A stretch of DNA of 49,331 bases, taken from positions 1 through 49,331 of the forward strand of contig JNDT01001278.1 of NCBI GenBank assembly GCA_000697055.1, in the 5' to 3' direction. The translations under genes and the position numbers were made by a program. Shown here one piece after another: positions 21,608 to 33,408 of this stretch. The stretch comes from Saksenaea vasiformis B4078 (Eukaryota > Mucoromycota > Mucoromycetes > Mucorales > Saksenaeaceae). Numbering within the stretch: the first letter of the stretch is position 1; each line of letters starts with the position of its first letter. The notes beneath the pieces were generated by a model. The model saw only the letters and a list, made by a program, of their open reading frames with translations. It ran no database searches and had not been told where the DNA came from.

Positions 21608-23017
21608 GGAATGCGTAGATCGCAAGCAATATAGGTATAAGCTCCTCTCACGATGAACGGTATGCCTGACTTGCAACAGTCTTCTGGGTTTTGAACATTT
21701 GGTCTGGTAGTCACATCACACATAAGGAAATTTGGAGTCAAATTTAGAAGGCATAGGCATAACAAACGAGAATAAGTAAGTAACTCACATTGAATGTGGA
21801 AAATAGAGGAAGTTATATACAGAGAAGTGAGTAGATAAAGCTAATTCAACAAGTATCAATCGATTTAATCCTGTACCAGCTCCAAGCCTAGTGGCAGATT
21901 GCGGGAAATTCACCTCTTTCCTCTCTGAAAGAAAGCGATAGTTTTGCGCGGTGAAGGAGGAGAAGCGAGAGGATATCATTGCCACAACCCGCAATACATG
22001 AAAGTGTGAATTATTGACAAACGTCCATGCAATCTTGCCAGGTATTTACTTACGAAAAAAGATCCGGAGAGCAGGATAGTGGCAGGAGAGTTGCGGAGTC
22101 ATTCGGGACCTGCAATTGACAAAATCATGAATTATTGACAGCTATTCACTTATCCATGTCACATATAAGGCAACAGTGCGAGATAGTATGCAATGTGAAA
22201 TTGTGTACACATGTGGATTAGTTCGATAATGACGGCCTCCCACTTACCATCCCATAAAAGCGTGCGAGCTCGCGAGAAAGCGCGTCTATTCGTACAATCC
22301 TCATTTCTAGTTTCGCACAAGAAGCTCTAGCACAACAAAGAATCAAGGTCAATGATCTCTCGTCTCAATAGGAAATCTATTAGACACGTCTCCCCAAGAA
22401 GTCTGAGAGGCTCCGCAGCGGCTGAATCATTGTCAATCAACTTACCAAAAGACTTCCAATGGGCATAAGGATAGCAAGTAGAATTATTTGTTATGTAGTA
22501 ATCTTCATGGATTCTTGCAACTTGTAGGATTATATTTTCCCTGCTGCGATCCTCCGAATCTGGCCGATTTATGGTCCACACAGCTCAAGAGCTGGAATTC
22601 CTTTTAGCAAGAGGGATGGCTACAAACTGGTTGCCGCTTCCAGAGAAGCGGTAGCTCCGGTACTAATTACACGTTCATCCCTGGCTGGTGCTCTATTCTC
22701 CTGTAAGCTGGCCTGACTCTACGCTGATGCGCTAAAAGTACTTGTATACCGTCGCGTAGGAACTCCTTCAATGTCCTTGTCTAGCTCTGCTCCATGTTAT
22801 CCGTCAAGATACCGCCAATCTTGTTTCCCGGCTGTTGTATCATATCTTCCAAATTTTGAACATTAAAAGCTTGTATGAAGTTAATCACAGGGGATCCATT
22901 TTCTGCCATCTGCCTGCGCAAATAATTTTTAAGCGGCGCAACTCTGTATGCAAAAACTGCGTGCAGTCGTGACCTCAAAACGCACTGTCGAAAAAAAACA
23001 AACATAGTCATCTAAAC
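21608..23017. other. 1.4-kb divergent intergenic region
   Basis: Lies between the divergently transcribed TRAPPC11 and PDCD5 genes, far longer than either promoter needs. It holds an 83-codon minus-strand open frame without ATG (22327-22581, containing ARIHEDYYITNNSTCYPYAH and LRLLGETCLIDFLLRREI) that I cannot assign. It also has a GC-rich hairpin-like stretch near 22637-22655 (CCGCTTC...GAAGCGG). No tRNA or other RNA gene was convincing. Confidence 0.45.
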
Positions 23018-23812
23018 ATGGAGGACGACGAGCTGCAAGCTATTAGGCAAAGACGTTTGGCTGAGCTGCAAGCAAGAGGCCAATCGCAGGTATGTACCAA
23101 ATCGCAACTCGACAGTAGCAAAGCATGGCCAATCACTTTGATTGACTGAGCTAAAGGTCATCATCAAATGACATCCATTTCTTTGCTTGACCCTGATTCG
23201 GCACATTCTAAAAGGCTAGATCTGAATTAAGCATATAATTATTAGTCTGGATTTTCTGGTGCCGGAGCATCGCCCATGTCAGGAGCTGGTGGTGCTTCTA
23301 AAGATGACGATGACAAGAAAAGGTACGCTTTCCAGAGCATTCATATGCCTTCATTGACACCACTTCGAATTGAACAGTCAGTTGGAGGAAATGAGACGAA
23401 CAATGGTAAGTACAGTCGAGCAATAGGAACCCGTCTGATGATTACTACAGCTATTTCAAATTTTGGATAACAGTGCGCGTGAGCGCTGTAAGTGTGCCAC
23501 TTACTAAACTGTTATTTATCTCACGCGTATAATTAGTGGGCCGAATTCAAATGGTGAAGGCTGAAAAAGCGCGTGCAGTGGAGGACTTATTGATTCGAAT
23601 GGCTCAATCGAATCAGCTGAGAAACAAGGTTACTGAACAGCAGCTTATTGATTTGCTTGGTCAGATCAATCAGCAAGAACCTAGCGCGTCTCAGACACGT
23701 ATCGTGGTATGTTGCGAAGTGCAAAAGCCATCGTTTTACACTTAACGTTACGTTTCCATAGTATAATCGACGACGTTTCGACGATGACTCTGATGAAGAG
23801 TACGATTTGTAA
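23018..23812 (+). CDS. PDCD5: PDCD5/TFAR19-family DNA-binding protein
   Basis: Six exons (23018-23089, 23246-23322, 23378-23405, 23451-23487, 23537-23706, 23762-23812) give 144 residues; two exons are only 28 and 37 bp. The N-terminus MEDDELQAIRQRRLAELQAR is the classical PDCD5 start. It is followed by a Gly/Ala/Asp-rich insert, then QLEEMRRTM, LFQILDNSARERLGRI and VKAEKARAVEDLLIRMAQ of the three-helix core, and a C-terminal acidic tail RRRFDDDSDEEYDL. In animals PDCD5 promotes apoptosis and modulates TIP60 and the CCT chaperonin; archaeal homologues bind DNA. A fungal role is not settled. Upstream and coding neighbours are housekeeping genes. Confidence 0.95.
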
Positions 23813-23825
23813 AAACCTAGGGTCA

Positions 23826-23831
23826 AATAAA
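23826..23831 (+). terminator. AATAAA polyadenylation signal of PDCD5
   Basis: A perfect AATAAA lies 14 bp after the PDCD5 stop codon in the 336-bp space shared with the convergent SAP18 gene. Confidence 0.6.
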
Positions 23832-24148
23832 GATTCATGCAGGCAGGAAATCCATGCCTGACAATAGTTTTATTGCGCGTCCTTGTCTCTACCACGTACT
23901 CTGCTTAATATTGCCCAAACTCTAGCAACGTACAAAGTGAAACTCATTTCTTGGGCTATTATTGGTGACACTACATCCTGTGAGCCTCCTTTTGGTTACC
24001 GTTCATGAGGAAATGAATGCTAGTTTGGCCATTACTAAGGTATTCAGCATTGTATTTTTACCAACGATTGTTTTTCTTTATTCGCCTCACAATCACACCT
24101 CCACAACTTCGTGTATGTATGAGCGAGTCTCAAATCCAAATAGTTACA

Positions 24149-24969
24149 TTAGAATCGATCTCTTCTGGAACCATAGGGCGCACGGTTATCACGTCCAAAT
24201 CTGTTGTTATCCCTATCTCTTCCACCATTACCAAACCGAGATCTGGGCCCAAATCTTCCATCTCGTGAGTGCATTTGATCCATACGACCTCCCATTTGTC
24301 TGGGTGGCCCAATAAATATCGCGACATCTAAGAAGTCTCCAATAAAGAATTTGCATTGTTCTAACGTCTTCATGTGATCAGGAGTTGGTTTTCCGTTCTG
24401 CACGCGACCAATATCCTTGTATTGATATGCTGCTCGTCGGTTATCCAAGTAAATTAAACGAAACGAAATCCGTGCTTCCGGGTGCTGTGCATCAGGAATG
24501 ACTTCTTGAATCAGTTGCGCAAGTTCTTCCAACGTGGCGTTTTTCCTAAACAGATCCTCCCATTAATCATAACTCTTTCCCTTTTTCTTTGCTATAAATT
24601 TGATTACCATGTATATAACTGTAATTCATCTGCTGCGGGCACGCTAGTCAATGTGAAATCGCTATTTCTAATGGTTGTTCGTTAGTTGAGTCAAAGTTAG
24701 AAAGTTTTCGAATAGGCACACCTGTGATGAGCGCCATTCTTGGTAAATACTCTCAAAAGAAAGGGACACTCCTAGAAAAACATAGATTTATCTTCATGAG
24801 AATCTTTCAATTCTTCCAATTGACACGAGTAAAGCGAAGTGATCCACAGTTGTCAATAAAATATCCACTGGAATCCACCCGATTTTGCCATTCGTACGTA
24901 AAATTTATTCTTTCTAACTATAATAGAGAAATGGTGCTGTACCTTCTCTCGATCAACTGCTGTGGCCAT
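24149..24969 (-). CDS. SAP18: SAP18, Sin3/ASAP complex subunit
   Basis: Four exons (24969-24943, 24771-24722, 24643-24608, 24545-24149) give 169 residues. The first encodes just nine residues (MATAVDREK) and is followed by a 171-bp intron. Diagnostic blocks are ECPFLLRVFTKNGAHH, ADELQLYTWKNATLEELAQL, PEARISFRLIYLD and TPDHMKTLEQCKFFIGDFLD, the ubiquitin-like SAP18 fold. The C-terminus is an RG/RD-rich tail (RDRDNNRFGRDNRAPYGSRR). SAP18 links Sin3-histone deacetylase repression with the ASAP splicing-associated complex. The segment between AHH and VPAADEL is shorter than in animal homologues, so the exon 2 donor may be slightly misplaced. The gene is convergent with PDCD5. Confidence 0.93.
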
Positions 24970-25685
24970 GGTACTTTGAGAACACGCACCGTCTTCTGGT
25001 TCACTTTCCTCGTTACGGGCACTACAAGCCACACAAATTGCACGTGCACAAAATCTCCTCGTCGGGATGTGAATTTGGCAGGGCAGCATGAGATGGTGTG
25101 AAGGACGCCTCCTCATGTGTCTCCTCCATCTCGTTGCAACACGCTTTAGCATGAACAATAAATGAGAACACGAAAGATCTTGATTTCTCCATTAATGATT
25201 ACGTGTTGTCTGATTTGCTCTTGTCGTAATGCTTTACGAAGTGTATATGGAGCTCCTAGTGGAAGCTGGTATCATAGTATCTGGGGAAGAAAAGAGATGC
25301 AGACGAAAAACTTTATAATATGCTTGGAAGTATGCAGGATAAGGTTTCCCAAACCTGTAGAAACCATATGTAGGGTTGAGCGAGTGCAAACCCGTGATTC
25401 TAAAAGAAATCGACAAAGTTCCTCCAGAGATGTCTTGCCAAAGAAAGCCTTATCTCCATCCATCCGTAGATGTTTTACCATGCGTTGACTGCCAATGTTA
25501 GACGCAGTAGATGTGACCAGCAAATACAATGGGCTGCATCTCACCACCAGCTTATATATCCAGTCTCACTGTTGAACTCTCAGCATATCAATAGCTTGGG
25601 AAAAATGAGTAAACCCTATGAAAGTCCATTACATGATATATGTTGACTTTTTATTGCAACTCAATGTCCACTCGAAGTTAATGGC
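24970..25685. other. Intergenic region with unexplained open frames
   Basis: About 720 bp upstream of SAP18. Overlapping open frames exist on both strands (minus 25272-25547, containing KAFFGKTSLEELCRFLLESR; plus 25162-25488). Neither has a supported start context, partner exon or family, so neither is called as a gene. Confidence 0.45.
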
Positions 25686-27011
25686 TCAGTACGAGCCAGG
25701 GATTTCTCTGCTAAGGTAGTGTTCTGCTGCTTTCTCGGCTTCACGCGTCGCCTGCTCCTTCTTGTCGCCGCTCCAATTATGTTCTTCAGCCAATTTCACT
25801 ACTTCTGCCGCTGCTAAACCAGCAATTGCTTTCTTGGCAAAGCCAAATCGAACTTCTTTGCCTTCACGTTCCTGATGACGGATGTACGCCTTGACAGCTT
25901 GATAAGCCGCAGCACCAGCAATGACCTGAGAAAAGAAAATTGGTACAACAATAATCACTTGCTGTTTCAGTTACCTGGTGGGACAGATGGGCTTTGCGTT
26001 CCTGGTAAACTTCCTTGTGTGCATCTTGGGCTACGTAGTGATACCTTAAGTACATGTGCATAATGTTTCATAAAAAATAGAACGTTACCTTGTTCGTATG
26101 GAACAGGAACATAAGCGGGTGGAGGGTAGCTGCCATACACCGGATTAACGTCATCCGAAACTGCTGCATACCCTCCCAAACCTACGGGAGGCGCTTGATA
26201 CTGCTGAGGAACTCCATGGGGTTCGATAATCCATTTTTGGTTCTCGTTATCGCTGTCCTTGCGAGTATACAAGATCACTTTTGCCCCATCCTTGTCGCTG
26301 TCGCCCTAGCAAATATCCGTCAGATCTTGGTTTAGGGTAAGCATACTTACTTTGATATCCAAAACAAGACGTGGATCAGCTAATATATAAATGAATCCGT
26401 CACGGAAGCCCCATCGTTGGTTATGAGCCCTTTTCCCGATTGGTAAGTAAATCGATGACTAGAAAGTTACTAGCAAATACATACATCGTCATTTTTCGGT
26501 CATATTGAATGACGTTCCGGTCAGGCTTCAAATCACCTAACAGAGGGGCGATGTAAGCACGTGAATTCTCCAATGCATCTGTAGGGCTAATTACCTCCGC
26601 GGATGTCCAAGACTAGACATTTTTGTTAGCATTTCCTTCGCTTTCTGCGTACTTTTTTACTTACCCAAATTCGAGTGCTTGTTAACTATGTAACCGTCTT
26701 CATAACGCCATAGCTGTAGGAGTGGAGATGAGCGGGAATTCTAAAATATCCGCGGCAAGTTTATACCTGATTGTCATTATCATTGTATTTCTACAGTAAT
26801 CATTTAGTCTACAAGGGGAACAAACATAGTAATTTTACCTGTGGCCAGACGATAATCGCAGTGTCAGCCTACAGATACACCAAAGAGTCAGGTTCAAGGA
26901 TACAGTTTCATAACTTAGTGTTACCGAAGTCTCGGCGTTGTATACGTCCAAGACGGAGCCATTCTTGACAGATTTGATATAAAAGTAACAACCTTGGGGG
27001 AAAGCTTGCAT
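25686..27011 (-). CDS. Ricin-B lectin-like domain fused to a CipC/DUF3759 domain
   Basis: Ten short exons (27011-26925, 26868-26839, 26790-26767, 26713-26665, 26612-26595, 26536-26485, 26429-26351, 26305-26089, 26030-25975, 25925-25686) splice in frame to 283 residues; exons of 18, 24 and 30 bp occur. Residues 1-140 hold three lectin-like repeats: GCYFYIKSVKNGSVLDVY, LWRYEDGYIVNKHSNLVLDI and HNQRWGFRDGFIYILADPRL. These match fungal beta-trefoil lectin-type proteins ending ILYTRKDSDNENQKWIIEP. A Pro/Tyr-rich linker follows, then the CipC/DUF3759 module (QDAHKEVYQERKAHLSHQ, IAGAAAYQAVKAYIRHQERE, GFAKKAIAGLAAAEVVKLAE). CipC was first seen as a concanamycin-induced Aspergillus protein of unknown biochemistry. 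No signal peptide is visible, so a cytosolic location is inferred. Confidence 0.9.
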
Positions 27012-27548
27012 GGTAAATAGGAACAAAAGACGGAAAACCGGAAGTAACGCATCGGCTCTTCCTTTTTTATTGTGAGCTCTTTTCAAACGACGACATACTA
27101 AAAATAGACGGACTTGGGTCACTGGAAACGCAGCCTTTCCCACTCCGATATGCACTGTGATACTCTCTTTACCAAAAGTAAACCTTTACAGAAAAGCACA
27201 CGTTCCGAACACGAATTTGGAACATTTCTTTAAAAAGTTAACTCCTGTCTAAACGTCTGCTAATGATATGACAACTTCAAATAGGAGATGAAGGATCGAA
27301 TAAAATGATTGTTCCTCTATATCAATTATCTGTTGGTGAAGGCAGATGCAACTGTAAATATGCCTTGGATTTTTGATAACTGTCGTGGGAAAAGCTCAAC
27401 TTCGAGGACATTACGAATGCAATTTGTGTACATGACATGTCAAGTACGTGCCATTAGTGATGCTACTATTGTTTATCATCTAGTGTTGTTACTGGATAAA
27501 TTAAAAACATTGCATCGATATCTACAGCGTTTGTATAAGGCTAGGTAT
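27012..27548. other. Intergenic region (promoter of the lectin/CipC gene)
   Basis: About 540 bp between the lectin/CipC start and the golgin stop codon. Nothing coding or repetitive is supported. Confidence 0.5.
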
Positions 27549-29716
27549 TTAGGCAACAGCCTTCCTTAGTTCATCCGTTTCCGCTTGGTCGAGACATAAT
27601 AGTTTAGCGAGTACCGGCACTAAAAACTATACTCTATTGTTTAGTGGACTTCTAGGCAAACGCTCCTTTACCTCTTTGTTCTCAGATTGAAGAAACTTCA
27701 ATAACACATTTTTGAGATATTCCACGTTCATGTTTTGACGTTTGTCAAACGCATCCAGTTTTCTTCCAGAAATCATTCAAGTGTCATCATTTCATTGCTA
27801 AACATGAGGCGTCTTACCTGATCTCCTCTTTAAGAACCTATGTTATCTAATTTAGACGAACAAACATAAAACCACTAATATAAAAAACCTTCTCTTGTGC
27901 ACGTAATGCTTCCACTTTATCTTCACTCTCTTGCAGCATTTGCCTAAGATAAGTAATCTGCTTTTCCGAATCAATGTGGTCCGTTGATGATGTTGCAAAG
28001 GGAACTAGTAAATCGCTCATAGATGCTATCTATACGTTCAGCGAATCATGCTTTGTTTTCACCCTAACGATATACCATATACATCCAAAGGTTTTGATGA
28101 TTCTCTTTCTTCTTGCACCAATTTTTCATGTGATGTTTTCCACAGCTGTAAAGCTATCTCTTCCTGCTTCCGCTCCAACTGTTCTTGCAATTTGGCGTTC
28201 TCCTCACGAAGTTGTTTTATAGTTTCATTTTCCATCGGATACTCTCTTTCGTCCGTCTTCGGTTCGGGTATCTCGTTCTCCTTTCGCTTTAGCGCAAGCT
28301 GAAGCTGCTTAACGACATCTTCACGGGCCTCCGCTGCTTCTTTCAGCGCTATTGAAAAAGGAGGAGGTAAGAAATGACGTCTCATTTGCAATGTGACAGG
28401 TACCTTTGCTATGAGCTAACTTGTCGTTTGTAGCCTGCTCCTGCAGACGCTCTATACGCAACTGCTTCGATTCAAGATCTTCTTTTAGTCGCGCTATTAC
28501 CGCTACTTCAGATTCCAGTTGATAGATATGTTCGAGCGCCTGTCTGAGATCATGCTCCATCAGCGAATACTTCTTCTGTTTTTCGCTTTGTTCTATATCG
28601 TTTGCTCTAATGTTTTCGAATTACTACCATCCATAAATGAAAATCTCGAAATGTACTCTTTCTCTGATCGTAACTGCTCTATGCATTTCTCCAGCTCAAT
28701 GGTATGCGAATCATCAGGTTTAACGGCATTTTTCTGTAAAAGTTGGCCAGCGCGTTTCTTGTACTGTGAAAACTCGTCTTGGGTTCGATTAAGCTGAGCC
28801 GTCAACTGTCGAATCTTTGTTTTCTTGATATGATGCAAACATCCATACACGAAATTAATGCCAGATCACTCTTGAATTATTATTTTTTTTGTCACTTACA
28901 GCTTGAGTTACATGAGATTCATAGATTGACGTTTGGCTATTGGATTGTGATTGCAGCTTCTTCAGATCACCTGTTATACCGCAGTAATGAATTAAATATC
29001 GCATATATTCTTCTTATGTCGGGTTCCGATTAACACTTACGGTTACACGTCTCTAAATCAGTCTGAAATTTCTTCTCTCGAGATTGGTGTTCGGCAAGCT
29101 GTTCTCTTAGATTGATCAGATCCGCATCCTTTGATGCGATCGTCGCGCGATAGTCATCCAGATTTTTTGTAGCCTGTGCAAATATCTCTGTTATGATGCA
29201 TCAATAGCCGTGTCCGCAAAACTCTATCGTACCTCTCATTTTCTTTATCTTCTCATCATGTTCACCTGAGAAGTCGCAGTATAGATATTTAGTTATTCTG
29301 ATCAAGTATCGTTACTTCCATGCTTTACTTGTGCGTGTGGCCAAGTTCTCTTGTAGCCGCAGGTTCTCGTCAGTCTTGACTGACAACTGGTATTTTAAAT
29401 CTTTGACCTGTGCTGACACCTGATAAGTAAATAGCATATTAATGTTTGGTATGCACCTGCTCGGAAAGTTGGAAGTTTGTCATTTCAAGCTCTTGCTTAG
29501 TTGGATCCATTGATAGTACTCGTAATGGCGAATTTGTGCGAGATTGCGGTGGATTCTGCATGTCCACGGTGAATTAACACAATGCACAGGGCAACTTCCA
29601 TTCTTCACCTTTGTGCGGGACTTGAGCGCACTCAGTTCCCTTTCAAGTCGTTCCACCTGCTTCTCCGCCCGTAATGCACGTCGCATCGGATCATTGTTCT
29701 CATCTGCGCTTTCCAT
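27549..29716 (-). CDS. GRIP-domain golgin (Imh1/golgin-like coiled coil)
   Basis: About thirteen exons from ATG at 29716 (MESADENNDPMRRALRAEKQ) to TAA at 27549 give about 506 residues. Almost the whole length is heptad-rich coiled coil (for example REQLAEHQSREKKFQTDLET, ELEKCIEQLRSEKEYISRF, LREENAKLQEQLERKQEEIA). The final 55 residues form a GRIP domain: RQNMNVEYLKNVLLKFLQSE, then FLVPVLAKLLCLDQAETDEL. The invariant Tyr needed to bind the Arl1 GTPase (here in EYLKNV) is present. Such golgins tether vesicles at the trans-Golgi. The last intron uses the acceptor GTATAG before TTTTTAGTG; the neighbouring TTTTTAG acceptor would put the GRIP end out of frame. The protein is shorter than yeast Imh1. 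Confidence 0.88.
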
Positions 29717-29797
29717 TGTCCGTCATGCAGTGGCAAAAAGAAAGGAAAAATTGTGTCACTGCCACTGCCTTTGCAAAAGAGAAATGCCTGATTTTTC

Positions 29798-30114
29798 GCA
29801 AATAGATTTTGCAAGACAGTGAAGACTTCGGAAAGCACAATTTCAAGGAAGCTCGAAATATCTTGGCCGATCAAAGAACGACTAGCAGCCGTTACAGAAG
29901 CTGTGCTGCAAACAGACAGCTAAACAACAGTGCAACGATTCATTAAGCGTTTGTGTTCAGGTTTACGACACGCAAAGTCTGCCGAGGACGTTACCCAAAA
30001 ACAAGGCACCATCGAAACGATCTTGCGCTGAGAAGCGGTAGGCTTTTGCGTAGAGAAGCACGTATTCATTATGCTGTAGATCTGCAGTCCATTCCCGAAG
30101 ATCAGTTCCTGTGA
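29798..30114 (+). pseudogene. Broken plus-strand reading frame (possible pseudogene)
   Basis: A plus-strand frame has coding character but is interrupted. It reads TVKTSESTISRKLEISWPIK and ERLAAVTEAVLQTDS, then TAA (29921). In the same frame it continues QRFIKRLCSGLRHAKSAEDV and TQKQGTIETILR to TGA (30029). A further protein-like stretch, SGRLLRREARIHYAVDLQSI and PEDQFL, continues one frame over to TGA at 30112. No usable introns remove the stop or the shift; the available GT-AG pairs are 17-29 bp apart. It may be a decayed small gene divergent from the golgin gene, or a real gene with errors in the assembled sequence. The family is not recognised. Confidence 0.3.
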
Positions 30115-30610
30115 CATTGACTACATTGCCTTGTATTCATCATGTGAGATAACAACTTCATGCAAATGACTGAAAAACCCGCGACACCTGCTGCAACCTT
30201 CAATCTTGAAGCATTCTATTATTTCTATGTTCATCCAATACCACAGGCTGTACTATTACTACTGCTACTACTACGCGCCTTTCATATCTTCTGTCATAGA
30301 TGATCTCCATCCGTTGGAGACAAAGATAATTTGTGATGGCGGGATGCTTCCTTCAGAAGTGTTTAAAAGGTGGGGAGGGATTTTAACGCTTTTCCTTCGA
30401 CGTTGCTATTTACTACATCTTCCTTCTGGTGGTTCGTCCTTCTTATCACCGGCGAAAATCATCTCAAAGGAACTGCCACCTTCTCGTGCTCAAGTGTTGC
30501 CAATGGCTCTTAGATTAGTAATATAAATTTATCTACATAACGGGTTTGAGAGAACAAAGGAACAGCGTAGCTGAATAGAAGAATATTAGACGTCAAGTCT
30601 ATGAACTTGG
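30115..30610. other. Intergenic region
   Basis: About 500 bp between the broken frame and the 3' end of the Pex30-like gene. A plus-strand open frame at 30206-30526 has no supported coding evidence. Confidence 0.45.
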
Positions 30611-31733
30611 TTAGTTAATAACGAATACAGAGTTGTAGCAGAGTAACGGTGAATGTGGTGGCGAAATGACCGGAGCAGATTTTCCGGCTGTTTGTAAAGT
30701 TGACAAAGAGTGAACTGTGCTCAGAGATAGCGCGGGAGAAGAAAAAGCCGGGATGAAAGTTCTGGGACGACGAGCATGCTGTACCCACCGGGCACGCCTA
30801 ACCCATCTTCTCCGTCGAGTCCTTGATACAGCACCGTCGGCAAAAGGGGACCAAGATGTCCAATTCCACTTTGCATATTCAAATCCTTCTTTATCCACTA
30901 CCGCACTTTTGCGGTCAATCGTCCACATATTGTCAATCCAAACCCAGGAACCAGTGTTTTCCTTTGCAGGTGGCAAGCGAAAGTTATCGATGGATGGGGT
31001 CTTCTGCAGGTATTCGTCGGACCTATAGTTTTGCGTTAGAAGGTTGTGCGATATTATAGCCTACTTCATACCAGGAAGGACGTTCGTAAGGCAGCACGTC
31101 ACCCCAGCCTTTGTATATCCACCATCTTTGATGTTCCAGAACAACAAATTGGTGCACTGACTCGCGAGATGCAGCAACCTCAGACGGCGGTGAAGGGAAA
31201 AAGTAATAATCAATGAGAGGCCATATTGCGCGGACGCTGGCTAATCGAATCATCATACCCCATGGACTGCACCAAACTAAAGCCACACAGCTCATGAACC
31301 ACAGAAAGGTTGCAACGCACCCAAAATACAGCAGCAACGTCCATGTAGCGTAAACAACTAAGCTGTATTTGTTTAACCACTGGTAATAGGTTAGACACGA
31401 CTTGTTGCTTGGCAGTACAGACTGAACGGCATCATGAATTTCTTTGAGCTCGTCTACTGCCGATGTATCATCTACAGAGTCGTGCGCGAAAGTTGAATAC
31501 GAAACAGACACCAAAACTAGAGGCAGGACCAGGTAGAGCACAAGCTGGCGTTGCAACCAAAACATAATCCATACAGTCAGGCAAAGCATAGAATCTGAAT
31601 ACGTTCGCCATTGTAATATTCGAATAACACAAGCAATCGGTTGTATTAATGGCCTGAAGGTGGAGACGATTGCCGGTAAAGAAGCTGACCGAGAATCCAT
31701 AAGATGAAAGGTGGGCCATGAAAAACGGACCAC
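30611..31733 (-). CDS. Pex30-like membrane protein with dysferlin (DysF) domain
   Basis: Two exons (31733-31072, 31022-30611) give 357 residues. The N-terminal 200 residues contain hydrophobic, hairpin-like segments (VLYLVLPLVLVSVSY, YATWTLLLYFGCVATFLWFM), as in the reticulon-like region of fungal Pex30/Pex24-type proteins. The DysFN motif follows (VVLEHQRWWIYKGWGDVLPY, ERPSW-SDEY across the intron). The DysFC half (SWVWIDNMWTIDRK, VVDKEGFEYAKWNW, then RRRRWVRRARW) completes it. Pex30 family proteins sit in the ER and shape subdomains where peroxisomes and lipid droplets form. The donor at 31070-31071 (GTATGA inside the Trp codon) is the one that keeps DysF in frame. The start is uncertain: Met at 31700 (MDSRSASL) is an alternative, and an overlapping upstream exon cannot be excluded. 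Confidence 0.82.
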
Positions 31734-32679
31734 TGTAGCATATATAGTCTCTGTTGAATATGCTGTGTACCGTAGACGTATTTGGATTTAATCTAAACAT
31801 ACATTATTGTTAACTAGCTTTCAATACCAATACAGATTAATGATATTTTGGGTCAATGCAACCCATTTTTGTACTTCTTTTGTCGTTTGTTACCCCAAAC
31901 ACACACAAGATAATTGGCTACCGCTGTTTAAAGGGCGATCACGAAATGACCAGCTTTAAAGGTGGTAGAATTAATGAAAATTATTTGTATTATTGAGATC
32001 GTTCTTTGCCTGCATTCGGGAACAATAAGATGTATTCAAACAACATTAGCTAGATCCCCGTCCATTTCTATTGGCTTCGACTGCTTGCTTTTTTTTTGCA
32101 TATGCTCAAAAAACATAGATATCCTGTGGAATATAACATGACTAGCAACAACTAAAGATCTTGATTGTATACGTCGTTAATTATGTACTACGTGGCGATG
32201 TTAAGGGTTGTGTAACGGATCAAGACCTCAGTCTGTTCTCCCTAGGAGGACTAATCTATCGTCTTTAGAAGTCAGCTGGCCATGTCGACGCGGATGATCT
32301 GAAAAGATACAGCAATGCGTGTTACTATGCACATTGAATCAGCTACTTTTTAAACCTTGAATGCATTCCAGTAAGATTGAGGGTTATTGCTTCATTGTTT
32401 GTTTTGCTTTAGTTAATGCTGAATTTTATTTGGATTGAATGGATCGCATTTTGGATGGAAAATAGTGAAAGCTTGAATAGATCACGCTAATAACGTAATA
32501 GGATGGTAGAAGATGACGTTCAATTGCTGAACAGATATCATACTAAGCAAGCATAATTCCATTGTACAAGAAAGCTACTTTGGAAAGGCGTTGTGATTCA
32601 GCTGAAAATGACAGTGTTCGACCGACTGCGTTTAAAAATCTTTTCACAACATCAAATTTTGCAGAGCCTTTGAACCGAA
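31734..32679. other. Divergent intergenic region
   Basis: About 950 bp between the divergent Pex30-like and ankyrin genes; AT-rich, with a poly-T run near 32090. No further gene, RNA or clear repeat was supported. Confidence 0.5.
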
Positions 32680-33408
32680 ATGAGCAAAGACAATCTTTGG
32701 GTTGCTGCAGGTAAGGAGGAATTAGCAACAGGAAGAAGCGTGCTTATGAAACCTAATGTGTAGGCGATGGACAAATCGATAGAGTCAAGGTAACTCAGAC
32801 AATGTTCTTTGCATGGACACTAATGAACTCTGCAGGAACTCATCGAGAGTGGCGTAGATGTCAACAGTCGAGATGAATTCGGCTATACTGCCATGTAAGA
32901 AACTGACATTCACACACTTCCCTAAATTTTTCTTTTGCTCTGTAGGCATGCCGCAGTATCCTATAATCAAAAAGAAATGGTCGCACTCCTTCTTAGTCAT
33001 GGTGCCAATGTTAATATTGAGGATTCTGATAATGATACACCTTTATTTGTTGCAGAGACAGTTGAAATTGCCAAATTCTTAATTGATCATGGTGCAGATG
33101 CACATCATAAAAATGAGGAAGGTGTGACGGCAGCTCTAACAGCTTATCAAGAAGGATGGGAGGACGTTGCAAACTATCTGGCTCAAATTACCGGCGAGGC
33201 GTTACAACCAAAGGTTGACGAGGACAAATCTCTCGCTCATACGCTGGAGAACGCTGGAACTGGTGAAGAAAATGATGGACAAGATCTCGCTATTCAAATA
33301 GAGGAAGTGATGCGGCGGATACAGGAGCAAGGAGGCGTTCAAGATGAAGAAGAGCTACGAGAGACTGTCACTAGAATGGTACTCGATGAGATGAAAAAAT
33401 CAATGTAA
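32680..33408 (+). CDS. Small ankyrin-repeat protein
   Basis: Four exons (32680-32710, 32764-32789, 32836-32894, 32946-33408) give 192 residues. The start MSKDNLWVAAGDGQIDRVKE leads into ankyrin repeats: LIESGVDVNSRDEFGYTAM, HAAVSYNQKEMVALLLSHGA and AKFLIDHGADAHHKNEEGVT. An acidic C-terminal helix follows (IQIEEVMRRIQEQGGVQDEE and VTRMVLDEMKKSM). The layout matches the short fungal ankyrin protein typified by yeast YCR051W, whose function is unknown; a protein-interaction adaptor is likely. Very short 5' exons (31 and 26 bp) make the gene easy to miss in automated calls. Confidence 0.9.

Noticed and set aside
22637..22655. CCGCTTC...GAAGCGG hairpin
   Set aside because: Short and isolated, with no T-run, gene end or repeat partner; could be chance.
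25162..25547. Overlapping open frames on both strands upstream of SAP18
   Set aside because: Neither strand is clearly favoured; no start context, homologue or exon partners could be recognised.
30206..30526. 106-codon plus-strand open frame
   Set aside because: Tyr/Tyr-Tyr run from TAC/TAT simple sequence, no family resemblance and no splice-compatible partner.
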